Assembly: GCA_963662175.1 (NCBI GenBank)
Contig: OY759218.1
Location: 9,230,001-9,294,000, forward strand
Direction of reading: 5' to 3'
DNA from: Aradus depressus
Lineage: Eukaryota > Arthropoda > Insecta > Hemiptera > Aradidae
DNA length: 64,000 nt
Shown: in pieces, positions 22,250 to 33,190 of the stretch
How positions within the stretch are numbered: the first letter of the stretch is position 1
How the letters are laid out: every line of letters starts with the position of its first letter
The notes under the pieces: model-generated
The model's database searches: none
Seen by the model: the letters and a program-made list of their open reading frames with translations, nothing else
Told to the model about the DNA's origin: nothing
Program-made: the position numbers and the translations under genes

Positions 22250-22900
22250 TTGTCTATTTCACAAGTTATACAAATTATATTGGAGTACTTTCGGTATTGC
22301 TACCATCTTCAGTCACGACTTAACAAATACTAAATGGAAGTTCAACCTGTTTATAATCCAAACGGTACCCTTCCTTCAGCCCCAATGGGGGGGTTTTCCG
22401 TCTCTCCTGCACAGTTGTCTTAAAATAAGGAAAACATTAAAAATAAAATTTCGTCTCAAATTAAAATCTTAATAATAAAAGAAATTTAAAAAAATAGTAT
22501 ATGCTGATTAAAATACAAATATATATGCATATATGAAATAAATCGAAGATGACAATAATAAATATATGAATAAATATAAAAATACATAAAATAAAGATAC
22601 ACAGTTTTTTGAGGAAGTTAGTTCGTATACACAGAGACTGGAGGATTATATTATTAGCGATAAAAGGGGTGAATATTTGAGATTGGTCTGATCGTTCATT
22701 TCAGTTGTTCCAGTAAATTGAGTATGTATCTTTGTCACCAAAATGTAGGTATTGTATGTCTGTATTTATATCGAAATGGTGTTTGTTTTCGTTGATGTGT
22801 TGTGAGAAAGCTGATTTTACTGAGTTGTATGTTGTGTCAGTGTTTGTATATGTACCTACTTTCTCAAAAAGTGTGTATCTCACAGTCATTTATTAAATAA
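22250..22900 (-). mobile_element. Possible Penelope-like element 3' fragment
   Basis: The minus frame 22889-22701 includes SAFSQHINENKHHFDINTD and IQYLHFGDKD. This recalls the region after the GIY-YIG motif of Penelope-like elements (A-x2-H...H-x-F...I-L-H). It is followed by an untranslated tail with a CTGAAGA-hairpin-GAAAG motif. The GIY-YIG motif and RT are not present, so this is tentative. Confidence 0.35.
22288..22312 (-). ncRNA. Hammerhead-core-like motif in the Penelope-like tail
   Basis: Minus strand: CTGAAGA, then hairpin GGTA-GCAA-TACC with a GNRA loop, then GAAAG. CTGAAGA satisfies CUGANGA. Hammerhead motifs are known in Penelope-like elements (established knowledge). Stem I/III pairing is not shown here. 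Confidence 0.3.
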
Positions 22901-23239
22901 AAGTAAATTGTAAACAAAGCATAATTCTACTGGCCTTAATGGAAGCAAATTTTCTACAGCACGTTTTGTGTCAATAGAATTCAAGAGATCAATTTCGATG
23001 GATAATAACGAAAAGCCCGTCAGTCTCTCTACAAAAGCAGGGTGCCAACTGCCGTAGGTACTTTTGTTTACCCATATTTCCCTTTTTTTCCTCATCCCTT
23101 CAAATGAATTTATCTTGCTTTTCCCCTTGGTTTCGGTTTCTTTTTGTTCTCTTGTCAATATTTGGCTTTGTCAACGATAGATTTAAAATAAGGAAAAGAA
23201 AGCGGTCGCCCCTATTATGGGCTTAAATTTGGCCGCCCG

Positions 23240-24545
23240 TGTGACTCGCATGCCTTCGCCATAGGGTCTGCATGCTTGTAGACTCTAGACTAAATTGGGC
23301 CTTTCACATCCAGCAAGTAACAAGGAAAGTAAGGAGTATGCTTTTTGCATTTAGAACCCTGCGGGAAACTTTACCTATCAAGGATCTGAAAAATATTTAT
23401 CACGCATACATAGGTTCAATGTTAGACTATGGGATCATGGCCTGGGGCGGTTCAACAGCTTCAGCTGTCCAGCCGCTGGTGATCGCCCAAAAACAAGTTA
23501 TAAAGACCATTATGAAAGTTGCTGTTACATTTCCTACTACGCAATTTTCTTCTATTTTCCCCGTTCTCCCGATCCGGCATATTTACCTCAAAAACCGCCT
23601 TAGACAGTTTTTCCTAAATGCTTCATCTACTCTCTATTCTGTTCCTCACGGATATCCGACAGGAACCCCTCATTCCACCAGTACTATCGTACACAGACCA
23701 CTCACCACTACAGACACCGTTTATTATAGCAACTCTTTTCAATTATTTGCCCAAAGATATAAAACTAGAAATAGAAAACCAGAGAGGTTCTCTGAGGAGG
23801 TATATGACTAGGGTCATGGAGTGGGTCACCGGACTGAGCTCTGATCAGGTTGAGTCCTTGTTAAGTTCTCTCTACTCTGACTAGCATGACGCTCTGTTCT
23901 GCTCTCTTCTCTCCCTGCCCTGCCCTGCCGCGTTCCGCCCCATGTATGCTGTTGTACTCTGCCAACTTCTTGCCCACTTGTCTTGTCTCTCACTCTGTTA
24001 AAATTTAATGCCAGGTCACCGGGTGGTCAGGTTCATTCCATCAGCGCTTTATTATTCATTTATTTTTATTTTATTTTTCTTCTATATTACGAGAATATTT
24101 CTTATTCTAGTCACTTTTTCTTTTCCAATTTTTTTCTTTTTACTAAAGATTCTATTTTTATTTATTTATTTTATTTTTTTTTCTCTTTCTTTTTTTTTCT
24201 CTTTCTTTTTTTTTGTATTTCTTCTCTACATTAGTTTTTTTAATTCTTAGGGATTCTTCTATCATAATATGTACCTACTTTATTAATTTATCGAGTCACT
24301 GTCATGTCCATTCTCATTATTATTGTTGATTATATCTAAGTATATATATTTGCTTTTCTATTGATATATTATTACTATTGATATATTCAAAGATAGAATA
24401 ATATGTAACAGTATGTTTAATTATTAACAGTGATTGTACAGTCCTAGCTGACTGCTCCCCTATCCACACTCAGACTCCGTCTTCTGGGAGAAGGTAGCCT
24501 CTTATTTTGTAAAGATTTAAAGGTATTGAATAAAAAAAAAAAAAA
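23240..24545 (+). mobile_element. LINE 3' end with poly(A), RT C-terminus frameshifted
   Basis: From about 23262 the + strand reads LVDSRLNWAFHIQQVTRKVR, IYHAYIGSMLDYGIMAWGGS and PTTQFSSIFPVLPIRHIY. This is the thumb/C-terminal region of a non-LTR RT. The frame then shifts near 23735: VYYSNS belongs to the first frame, while the conserved FNYLPKDIK and the end EWVTGLSSDQVESLLSSLYS lie in the second frame, with the stop at 23882. A T-rich 3' UTR (24040-24250) follows, ending in poly(A) at 24530-24545. It is 5'-truncated. Confidence 0.75.
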
Positions 24546-24950
24546 TGCACAGCTCTGCTTCTCTGTCGTAGTTTAAAGCTGGAGCAATGACACAGCTGAG
24601 CGGTGCTGCATCAGTGTAACTCAGATTAAATTTGAAAGTCTCGTTTCTGTAATAAGGCTGCTACACAGACTCAAGGAAGTTCACTTGGTATGTGAAGCCA
24701 AGTTGGATCTAATGTACTGGTCACCCCTGACTGTCTCCACACGTACCCACTGTCCTCCACTTTCTTCTGTGTTATAGAGTCTATAAAGTAGGTACTGCTT
24801 AGCTACAAAACTCAGTGCAGAACTTTTGCTGAGATAGCAAAATGGTTACAGACGAGTCACTTGACGCCACTGCTGTTGCATTATATTTTATATTAAAAAC
24901 AAAAAAAAAGTTCAAAATGGACAAATCAATGGATACTAAAAAGAGGACAT
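24546..24950. other. Intronic stretch, nothing recognised
   Basis: Begins immediately after the poly(A) of the preceding LINE. No open frame, element end or repeat identified. Confidence 0.45.
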
Positions 24951-24954
24951 TATT

Positions 24955-25300
24955 AAATTCAATTCAATTTCTTCATTACCCTTAGGAAATATGTACATTT
25001 TTTAGCCAAGGGGTTCGGCATAATATTCACAAGCTTCAACATTAAACAAAAACCTTATAGAAAAAAGAAAACAATAATAACAAAATACAAGAAAATGAAA
25101 CAGTGCTGATAATAAACAAATAAATATAAATCTTTCAATAAAACTTAATTAAATAATTCATTTACTTTATATCATGTCTCCTGCTTCTTAACTTTCTTAA
25201 TTGGTCTTCGTTACAGACACCATCGTTGTCCTCCTTGTTGAAGAGGTAGAACACTCCTCCCACCCTCTCTCTGAACATTGAAATTCTTAATGATTTTCAA
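24955..25300 (-). mobile_element. LINE 3' terminus with (AATTG)n-like tail
   Basis: The minus strand ends 'aatgaagaaattgaattgaa', a tail style typical of LINE 3' termini. The 3' UTR carries 'attatgccgaaccccttgg'. Upstream a short frame closes with VGGVFYLFNKEDNDGVCNE and QLRKLRSRRHDIK then stop (25165). No RT core is visible, so the family is undecided and a host 3' exon retrocopy cannot be excluded. Confidence 0.45.
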
Positions 25301-26224
25301 GAAAATTTGGCTATTGTGCACGGCTGCGATATCTATTTATATCGAATGATACAAGAGTCTTCCCATCCCACTGTTCATTTTACACACCAAAACCGTCAGT
25401 ATTGTTGCACACTGCACTGAACCGTGCACCGTGTTGTGGTGTACCAATGAGGATGACACATTATTTCATAAGCAAATAATGAAATAAAATGTTTTAACCA
25501 AGGAATATATTATATTATATTATGAAGAAATATAAATTTTTACCTAGGAACTCGATAACAAAGTGTTTTTTTTCTTTTTTTGTGAGAGCCCCACTAATCT
25601 AGAGAGCTCGGGGGTTTGGAATTGACATTTAAACGTTACATAACTTCCCCTAGGCTTCGTACAAAGCGATAGAGATACAGGGAAACACTTTTTTATAGGA
25701 ATACCCTACAAAGATTTGTCGCAAGTGGAGGGATAACTGAATTATTATAATGCAATGTTCTAGTTGTTAGTTCACTTTGAAGAGTCTAATTGAATTGTGC
25801 AGTGGTATTCCTGGAATCCCCTATCAGTTTCTAATTAAAGGCCTACGGGAAACTTTGCTGCCTTCAATAAACAAACTCTACTTAACTCTATTAAATAACT
25901 ATTGACTCTCTTATTAGAAAACTGAACTTTTTTTCTCCAATTGTTTGCCATCTGACGACATAATAAATTGTTTCACAACAATATTAATGACTTTCCGAAT
26001 TTAAAAAATTGATTCGTCATCATACAATGCATTTTTCAGAGTATGAAATAAAAAATGTGGGTAGTCAGGAAATGGATTGTACGATTTAGACACTTTTCTG
26101 AATGTTGTCCCCTTGTGCCTTAATGCCGTGAAAATGAAAATGAAACAATATTTGTTCACATGCATCCCGATATATCCCCCTCCCCCTCCCCCTCACTACG
26201 CCCTAGCCTATATTTGAAGTGTAT
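25301..26224. other. Intronic stretch, nothing recognised
   Basis: AT-rich DNA, no coding signal, no clear repeats apart from a C-rich 'ccccctccccctccccctc' run at 26176. Confidence 0.45.
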
Positions 26225-26455
26225 AATGATAATAATATTAATAATTTTATTTCCATTAAACCATAACATGGTAATAGGATACGTCATAAGAATATTTACA
26301 TTACATAGCTTATAATTTAGATACCGTACAGATATTAACCTATAGAGTCTGACACACATGGATAAGAATTAAAATACTAATAAAAAGTAAAAATAAATGA
26401 ATAAATAAATACTTGAGAATATGAGTACAAAAATAATAATTGTATGCAGTTGATA

Positions 26456-26555
26456 AGGTAGGTACTACCCATAGATACAGTAGGTACTACCCATAAATAC
26501 AGTAGGTACTACCCATAAATACAGTAGGTACTACCCATAGATACAGTAGGTACTT
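26456..26555. repeat. 22-bp tandem array, about 4.3 units
   Basis: Unit 'aggtactacccata(a/g)atacagt' repeated head to tail in the UTR of LINE L-A copy 2; unit differences are confined to one A/G site. Confidence 0.9.
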
Positions 26556-26625
26556 TTTTTTAATTAAATTAAAATTAAGATAGTATTTTTTGATAACTTT
26601 TCCGGAAGTGCCTTTTCACGACGAC

Positions 26626-26656
26626 ATTTCGGGACGTTCTCACGTCGCATCCTCAG
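26626..26656 (-). ncRNA. Hammerhead-core-like motif in LINE L-A copy 2
   Basis: Minus strand: CTGAGGA, then hairpin GACGT-GAGA-ACGTC with a GNRA loop and outer G-C pairing, then GAAAT. The stem is kept although several bases differ from copies at 2753 and 16012, including the loop. Confidence 0.35.
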
Positions 26657-26715
26657 GTCACAACATGTGAAATACGTATTTTTGTTACCATTTTATTTAT
26701 TTCATTTATTTATCT

Positions 26716-26718
<3 letters not shown>

Positions 26719-26806
<88 letters not shown>
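26719..26806. repeat. (TC)n(TA)n(GA)n palindromic microsatellite
   Basis: A pure CT run passes into a TA run and then a GA run, so the whole tract is its own reverse complement and can form one long hairpin or cruciform. Confidence 0.95.
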
Positions 26807-26808
<2 letters not shown>

Positions 26809-28044
26809 ATATATTCGCACGCTGACTTTAGCAGTGAGACAACTCAAAAATCCTAATTTTCGGGAATATGCATTCTAAGTTTTTATGAACATTAATGCTA
26901 TGTATTGGTGGCAGAAGCTTAAATAAAATGATGTCATTAATTTATCGGTATACTGTTGAGATGTATCATTCCATACTATGAGACTGACACAAATCTAAAA
27001 ATCACTGTGCTGCTGGCACCCCCAGCGGAAAGTTCCAAAATCAAGTACTGTAACAAAAGCTCTCACACGGCTATTAGTAACACTAGAATAGTGTCATTGC
27101 TACAGAATTGTTGTGAAAACACGATTTTTTTATCATGGTTATTTCACTATTTTTGAACATTGAGGAAAAAATTCTATAACCGAATAGAAGGTTTCCTCTA
27201 ACATAAAAGTTTTTAGTTGAAGTTTAAATTTTTTTTATTGTTTCTCCTGTCTTCAAGAAGTGGGGAAGGGCATTAAAGAAATTAATTCCTTTATGAGTTA
27301 TCCTTCTTTCAAAAAGAGAGGAGCAATGTTTAGTTATTCGAAAATTTTCTTTCTTCCTGGTATCGTAATCATGACTAGAATAATTAAGAGAGAAAGTATT
27401 TTTATTTTTCGTAATAACCATTAAAGTTTCAAGTATAAACAGCGCAGTCAAAGGCAGGACTTTTAGTTTTTCAAGTGTTTCTCTGCAGCTTGTTCTTTGA
27501 GTAATATTATTTATTATTCTTTAGTCCTTTCTTTTGAAGTCTAAAGATATTAGTACTGGAGCTACAAGCTCTCCAATGTATTAAACCGTAATTGATTAAA
27601 GAATGGAAACATGCTAAATATAATGTTTCCTTTGGCACGATCTTTTTAAGAGTACGAAGTAAGAAGCAAACGGAACTTATTTTCTTACCGATAATAGCCG
27701 TATGTTCAGCCCGAGTTAGTTTCGTATCAATATGGAGACCTAGGAATTTTATATTATCTTTAAATGACACAGAAAGAGTATCAACAATTAATGGTTGATT
27801 CTCCTCTGGCAATTTATTCGTAGTTTTGAAGGATTTGCTGAGGTGACCAGTAATGTTATGTATTTTGCTAGCGGTGGTGTAGTGCGTTCCTAAGCATGTA
27901 CTAGCTGGTTTGTCAACCGTTGTTCGGCAAATATTAACAGATAAATTCCCCCCCCCCCCCCCACGCGGCGGACGGGTGTCGCTGAGCCCCCTTCAGGGGC
28001 CGGTACACTCAGAAAAAAAAAAAAAATATATATATATATAAACT

Positions 28045-29265
28045 GGGGTGACCAGCGATGTTATGTACTTTGCTAGCGGTGGTGCAGTGCATTCCTAAGC
28101 ATGTACTAGCTGGGTTGTCCATCGTTGCACAGCAAGTACTAGCTGGGTTGTCCATCGTTGCACAGCAAGTACTAGCTGGGTTGTCCATCGTTGCACAGCA
28201 TGTACTAGCTGGGTTGTCCATCGTTGCACAGCATGTACTAGCTGGGTTGTCCATCGTTGCACAGCAAGTACTAGCTGGGTTGTCCATCGTTGCACAGCAA
28301 GTACTAGCTGGGTTGTCCATCGTTGCACAGCATGTCCTAGCTGGGTTGTCCATCGTTGCACAGCATGTACTAGCTGGGTTGTCCATCGTTGCACAGCAAG
28401 TACTAGCTGGGTTGTCCATCGTTGCACAGCAAGTACTAGCTGGGTTGTCCATCGTTGCACAGCAAGTACTAGCTGGGTTGTCCATCGTTGCACAGCATGT
28501 ACTAGCTGGGTTGTCCATCGTTGCACAGCATGTACTAGCTGGGTTGTCCATCGTTGCACAGCATGTACTAGCTGGGTTGTCCATCGTTGCACAGCAAGTA
28601 CTAGCTGGGTTGTCCATCGTTGCACAGCAAGTACTAGCTGGGTTGTCCATCGTTGCACAGCAAGTACTAGCTGGGTTGTCCATCGTTGCACAGCAAGTAC
28701 TAGCTGGGTTGTCCATCGTTGCACAGCATGTACTAGCTGGGTTGTCCATCGTTGCACAGCATGTACTAGCTGGGTTGTCCATCGTTGCACAGCATGTACT
28801 AGCTGGGTTGTCCATCGTTGCACAGCAAGTACTAGCTGGGTTGTCCATCGTTGCACAGCAAGTACTAGCTGGGTTGTCCATCGTTGCACAGCAAGTACTA
28901 GCTGGGTTGTCCATCGTTGCACAGCAAGTACTAGCTGGGTTGTCCATCGTTGCACAGCAAGTACTAGCTGGGTTGTCCATCGTTGCACAGCATGTACTAG
29001 CTGGGTTGTCCATCGTTGCACAGCATGTACTAGCTGGGTTGTCCATCGTTGCACAGCAAGTACTAGCTGGGTTGTCCATCGTTGCACAGCAAGTACTAGC
29101 TGGGTTGTCCATCGTTGCACAGCAAGTACTAGCTGGGTTGTCCATCGTTGCACAGCATGTACTAGCTGGGTTGTCCATCGTTGCACAGCATGTACTAGCT
29201 GGGTTGTCCATCGTTGCACAGCATGTACTAGCTGGGTTGTCCATCGTTGCACAGCAAGTACTAGT
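28045..29265. repeat. 33-bp minisatellite, 35 units, grown inside LINE RT codons
   Basis: From about 28100 a 33-bp unit (gtactagctgggttgtccat + cgttgcacagca[a/t]) repeats about 35 times, almost without change. One A/T site defines two unit types; a single unit (28330s) has an extra A-to-C change. 33 is a multiple of 3 and the unit lacks stops in several frames, which creates open frames of 385-453 codons on both strands that are not genes. 28045-28130 is a second copy of the LINE L-A RT segment at 27840-27925. In that frame the array repeats the 11 residues MDNPASTCCAT, against VDKPASTC in the single-copy LINE. Confidence 0.95.
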
Positions 29266-30130
29266 TGTGGTCACCAGCTTTGCTAAGCACATGACAGTCG
29301 AGACTTGATGTTTGAATATAGAGGTCGACTCAATAAATGTTCTGTAAAAAGAAGATTTTGATTGACACAAAAAATGTTAACACAAAATACAGCTAAATTA
29401 TAGATACTGATGATGGGTGTACTTCCCGAAACTTCTGTAATTCCTAGTTTTTAAAAAACCAAAAATAAATAGGAGAAGTAATGCAGTGATAAATATAATA
29501 TAAACTATTTCTATATTCACTTTTTTGTTGGGGCCGTGTGAGCTAGAGCATAGGGCTTTGGTTGCATGGACTAACCACGAGTTCATTCACGAATTTCATT
29601 TCATGTTTGTAAATAACCCCCGGTAATGTAGCCCACCCTTTTGGTGCCAGAATTAAAATGGGCTTACACACCCCCGCCCTCTACACAGCCCAAAGGAAAG
29701 AATTTCCAGAAAGGTTGGGGTAATAAAAAAAAAATCCGGATATCCGGAATCCAAATAATAATCCAAATCCGGATTTGAATTACAGCTCCGGATGTTTCTT
29801 GCGTTCTACTGTAGTATGCGTGCAATACATGAGTAGGATGTGTATTGAGCGAGAGAGTTGGTTCTTTGTTCAAGTTAGCCCCAGACTCAGCAACCCCCCC
29901 CCTCCACCACTTCCACCCCCACCCCACCCCTTTCCCTCTCGTCTCCTTTTTGATAATTATATACGTCTAGTTAATATTGATTAGCCCCTGTAATATTTTG
30001 AAAGTTGATAAATGAGGAGAATCTTTTCGAATGGCCATACGAATATGTCCCAATACGTAAGTATGTCCCATTTCGGAACGTTTTTAGGAAATGATTGAAA
30101 CTGTCCCATCAAAAGTTGCCAAAATAAATA
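29266..30130. other. Intronic stretch, nothing recognised
   Basis: Includes a small CCGGAT palindrome cluster (29738-29780) and a C-rich run at 29893-29930. No gene or complete element. Confidence 0.45.
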
Positions 30131-30380
30131 ATTTTGCTTAGTACACCGGTCTACAAAAAAATTTAGGATCAACTAAAAACACATCTACTGATTTTCAGCG
30201 AAATGAGCCGATGTGAAGGAGAGAGATCAGAAAAGGGGGCTCAACCCAAACACCCTGATAACTAATAATAATGTAATAAATGTTAACGAAACTTGAGGTT
30301 TGAGAAGACGATGGTCGGTTGAATGGTTTTTGAGAAAGAGCAAAAGTAGTCATATTCATTGCATTCAATCTATTTTTGAT
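30131..30380 (+). repeat. Repeat family A fragment
   Basis: Carries 'ttttcagcgaaatgagccga', a 'gggggctcaacccaaacacc' segment and 'taataatgtaataaatgtta', one to two units of family A. Confidence 0.55.
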
Positions 30381-30458
30381 TCGTGATTTAAATAATTGAT
30401 GTGCAGGGTATGAAAGATAATAGCTCTGCTCGGCTATGGGATTGGTCGGATCGATATC

Positions 30459-30582
30459 CCAAGTACTTGAGATCATGAAGCACTCAATGCTGTACTGTAG
30501 AATCGCTGGCTCTACTCTAACCAAGTACTTGAGATCATGAAGCGCTCAATGCTGTACGGTAGAATGGCTGGCTCTACTCTTT
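30459..30582. repeat. 62-bp tandem duplication
   Basis: 'ccaagtacttgagatcatga...ggctctactct' occurs at 30459 and again at 30521 with five or fewer differences. Confidence 0.85.
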
Positions 30583-30584
30583 CC

Positions 30585-30690
30585 AAGTTTAGCTAGGGTA
30601 GGGTTCTTTAACGCGTACCTGAAATCGCACAGGCTCGGGACTCCCACTTTACTTCCTCTCCGAAGGACTACGTGCTCAAGTTTCTAAAAA
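30585..30690 (-). mobile_element. SINE S1 fragment
   Basis: 'agctagggtagggttcttta' through 'ccgaaggactacgtgctcaa' matches the S1 copy at 895-990. Confidence 0.55.
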
Positions 30691-31029
30691 TTTTCTTTTT
30701 TTTTTGAATTTTGATAATGCCAACTTGATATGTACATGTTTTTTTTTCTAAACATATTCTAGAACATGCGCAGACAAATGCTGAGTGGGGGCCAGGGGCC
30801 AAGCCTCCGTGTATATATAATATATATAGATAAGAACCCTAAATCAGAGGAAATTACTGGGCCGTGTATTATGGCTCTACAAAGGTGGCATTTGTAACTA
30901 AGTGCGGCCCTCGAGGTCCACACTGCAAACTTCCCAGCATGGTATGAATTTCAATAGTAATAATAATAATAATAATAACAAAAAAAAGTAGGCATTTTAT
31001 TCAGGACAGAATTATTCATTCATTTAATT

Positions 31030-32660
31030 GAATTTAATCTATACATAGATTTTTAATTGATATGGAAATGTACATAGGTCACAGAGCCTATTTTTTAATT
31101 TTTGCTTTTAAAACTGCTCCATGTAAAATTTCATGACAATCCGATAATCCGCTAATGAGGTTGAACTATTTGTATTAATCAACCTCCACTCACAGTCCCT
31201 CCTCCCGATAAGATTTGCTTACCATCTGTTTATGAGCAAGCACTATATTTATACGTAGCCCCCCCCCCCCCCCCCCCCCCACGTAGAGAAGTGTCCGTTG
31301 TTTTGTGAATCCTGGACTTCGGTACAATCATACTGAGGTATTTGACTTGTTTCCCAGCCTCACTTTATCGTCTTACCGGAGGAGCCTCAAAAAAGCAAAA
31401 AGACAAGCAAAAACCAAAGCTAAGGGTCCAATAAAGACTGAAGGTATAGAGGGAGAGTGTAAACTTACGTGTGACTCGGGCTGTAGCTGTAAAATCAGAG
31501 ATCGGAGGAGCCTCAAAAAAGCAAAAACAGAAGTTAAGGGTCCACTAAATAAAGAGATTGAAGGTTTAGAGGGAGAGTGGCAACTTACGCATGAGGCGGG
31601 GTGTAGCCTCAATTTGAGAGATCGGAGGAGCCACAAAAAAGTATAAACAGAAGTTAAGGGTCCACCAAATAAAAAGATTGGAGGTTTAAAGGGAGAGTGG
31701 AAACTTATCTTCGGCCGCTTTTGGTAAAAACTAACCGGTGACGTTCCTTGAGGGAATGGGAAGGCTGGTGGGAGCGTGGAGAGTGGACTAATAGCGGAAT
31801 ATTTGCCGATGAAATGAATGCATCGAAATGTTATATGTTGATCCAGTTAGGTTAGGTTTTATGACTCATGCCCGGGCTTTAACAACGAGGTCATATCGCC
31901 TACTACCAGTGAAACTGGTCAGAGATGGTTAGAGGTGGTTAGGGATGGTTTGGGATGGTTTGCCAACCAGCTCTAACCATTCTTGACCATTTTTGGTGGA
32001 TCCACATATAAAATGTCGTCTGACCAGTTCTAGACACCCCTAACCTCATCGGCAATGTACTTCCCCAGCGTAAATTAATCTACTAAGTTTCCACTCTCAC
32101 GCTAAAACTAATTTATCTATTTGTTGAAATTTTTTAAGTTTCTTATTCTGGGACTTCTGAACCATCCTACTGAGATATTTGAGTTGTTTATTGACAATAA
32201 ACTGAGGTTGGGACTTTATCGTCTTACCTTCGGCCGATTTCGGTGATAACCACACTATTACCACTATTTTCATATTTAGGTCTACCCCCACAACCCTCCC
32301 TCCCGTTCACTATTTTGTGACGTCACACACCCTTTTTTTCTATTTGGCCTTTAAGAATACTACATGTGAAATTTCATGACAATCCGACCAACCGTCTACG
32401 ACTATATTTATACGTAGCCCCCCCCCCCCCCCCCCCACTACCCCCCCTCCCCTTAAGAATTTTGAGACCTCATACACCCTATTTTTCAATTGGCTATTAA
32501 GAATACTACATGTGAAATTTCATGACAATTCGACCATCCGTTAATGAGCTCGAACAATTTTTATTGCCCCTCTCACAACCCCCCCTCCCGTTCAAAATTT
32601 TCAGACGCCATATAGCCTACTTTTCAATCTGGCTCTGAAGTATGCTACATTGCCACCAGA
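31030..32660 (+). repeat. Composite repeat X, copy 1 (truncated, expanded)
   Basis: 31284 onward matches 36195 onward in copy 2 ('gagaagtgtccgttgttttg'). It includes a ~120-bp tandem segment ('ggaggagcctcaaaaaagca', 'gtccaataaagac', 'gggagagtg') with three units here. An imperfect palindrome 'ggtttgccaaccagctctaa' and an inverted family A end ('gtacttccccagcg', 32053) follow. Its 3' part (32290-32660) is a tandem of ~125-bp units, each with 'aagaatactacatgtgaaat' and 'tttcatgacaatccgacca'. 31080-31260 holds a further such unit. C-runs at 31259-31280 and 32418-32437 interrupt it. A SINE S1 scrap (31848-31910) is inserted. The 113-codon frame at 31305 (basic, K/R-rich, repeated) lies in the tandem part. 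Confidence 0.7.
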
Positions 32661-33107
32661 ACAAATTAGATCGGATAAATCTTTTTCATAAATTCCTAAA
32701 ATCCACTTTTTTAGCAGTCTTTTTGTTCTAATTTGATAAAATTTCTTTCAGATCATACTTACGTTGACACGTTTCGATTGGCACCAAAGCGGAGTCGATA
32801 TAATTTTTCGTATAGGAAAAATTGACCACGCACGTAATTACCTACGTACACACACATACTTCTTTCCAAAAATAGTGCAATGATCTTGAAACATAAAAAT
32901 TTGATGAACATTTTGATTTCGATTTTCGGACCCATTACAATAACTTCCCTATATGCTGGCAAGTTAAAAATAATCAGATCCACATCAGCACAGTCAGGGG
33001 AACTTGAAACGTGAAAATCACAAAAAACTCGATCTCGGATTTCCGCATAATTACAATACATTCTTATACTATAGGTATAATAAAGTAATAATATAAATAA
33101 AACATTT
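32661..33107. other. Intronic stretch with the second copy of the 1-120 repeat
   Basis: 32865-32975 repeats the window's first 120 bp. The rest is unrecognised. Confidence 0.5.
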
Positions 33108-33190
33108 GTTGAGCTCCCTCAAGGTATAGTGGTAGCTGCTTCATGGTATGAAGGTTCCCTCATCGATTCCTGGAGAGCCAGTTATTTTCT
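33108..33190 (+). mobile_element. tRNA-like SINE head, family S3
   Basis: 'aaggtatagtggtagctgc' resembles a tRNA A box and D arm, and 'tcatcgattcctggagagcc' a B box and 3' acceptor side pairing partly with GAGCTCC at the start. Too diverged for a tRNA gene. Downstream 33230-33340 may be the SINE body. Confidence 0.4.

Larger units (their letters stand above)
26225..27940 (-). mobile_element. LINE L-A copy 2 (RT C-terminus, 3' UTR)
   Basis: Minus strand 27940-27507 reads KPASTCLGTHYTTASKIHNI, NKLPEENQPLIVDTLSVSF, FLGLHIDTKLTRAEHT and SLINYGLIHW. After a frameshift near 27515, 27500-27130 reads RTSCRETLEKLKVLPL, TRKKENFRITKHCSSLFE and KLQLKTFMLEETFYSV. It shares its C-terminus, UTR motif and (TTA)n end (26225) with copy 1. 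The UTR is interrupted by simple repeats (26456-26806) and by unrecognised DNA to about 27100. Confidence 0.75.

Noticed and set aside
23983..24250. Phe/Ile-rich frames of 80-83 codons resembling membrane proteins
   Set aside because: They come from the T-rich 3' UTR of the LINE ending at 24545.
28100..29265. CRISPR-like regular repeat
   Set aside because: There are no variable spacers, units are directly adjacent, and the context is a eukaryotic LINE.
28009..29370. Open frames of 453, 416 and 385 codons over the 33-bp array
   Set aside because: They exist on both strands and in several frames only because the unit length is a multiple of 3 without stops. They are satellite artefacts, apart from the RT frame from which the array grew.
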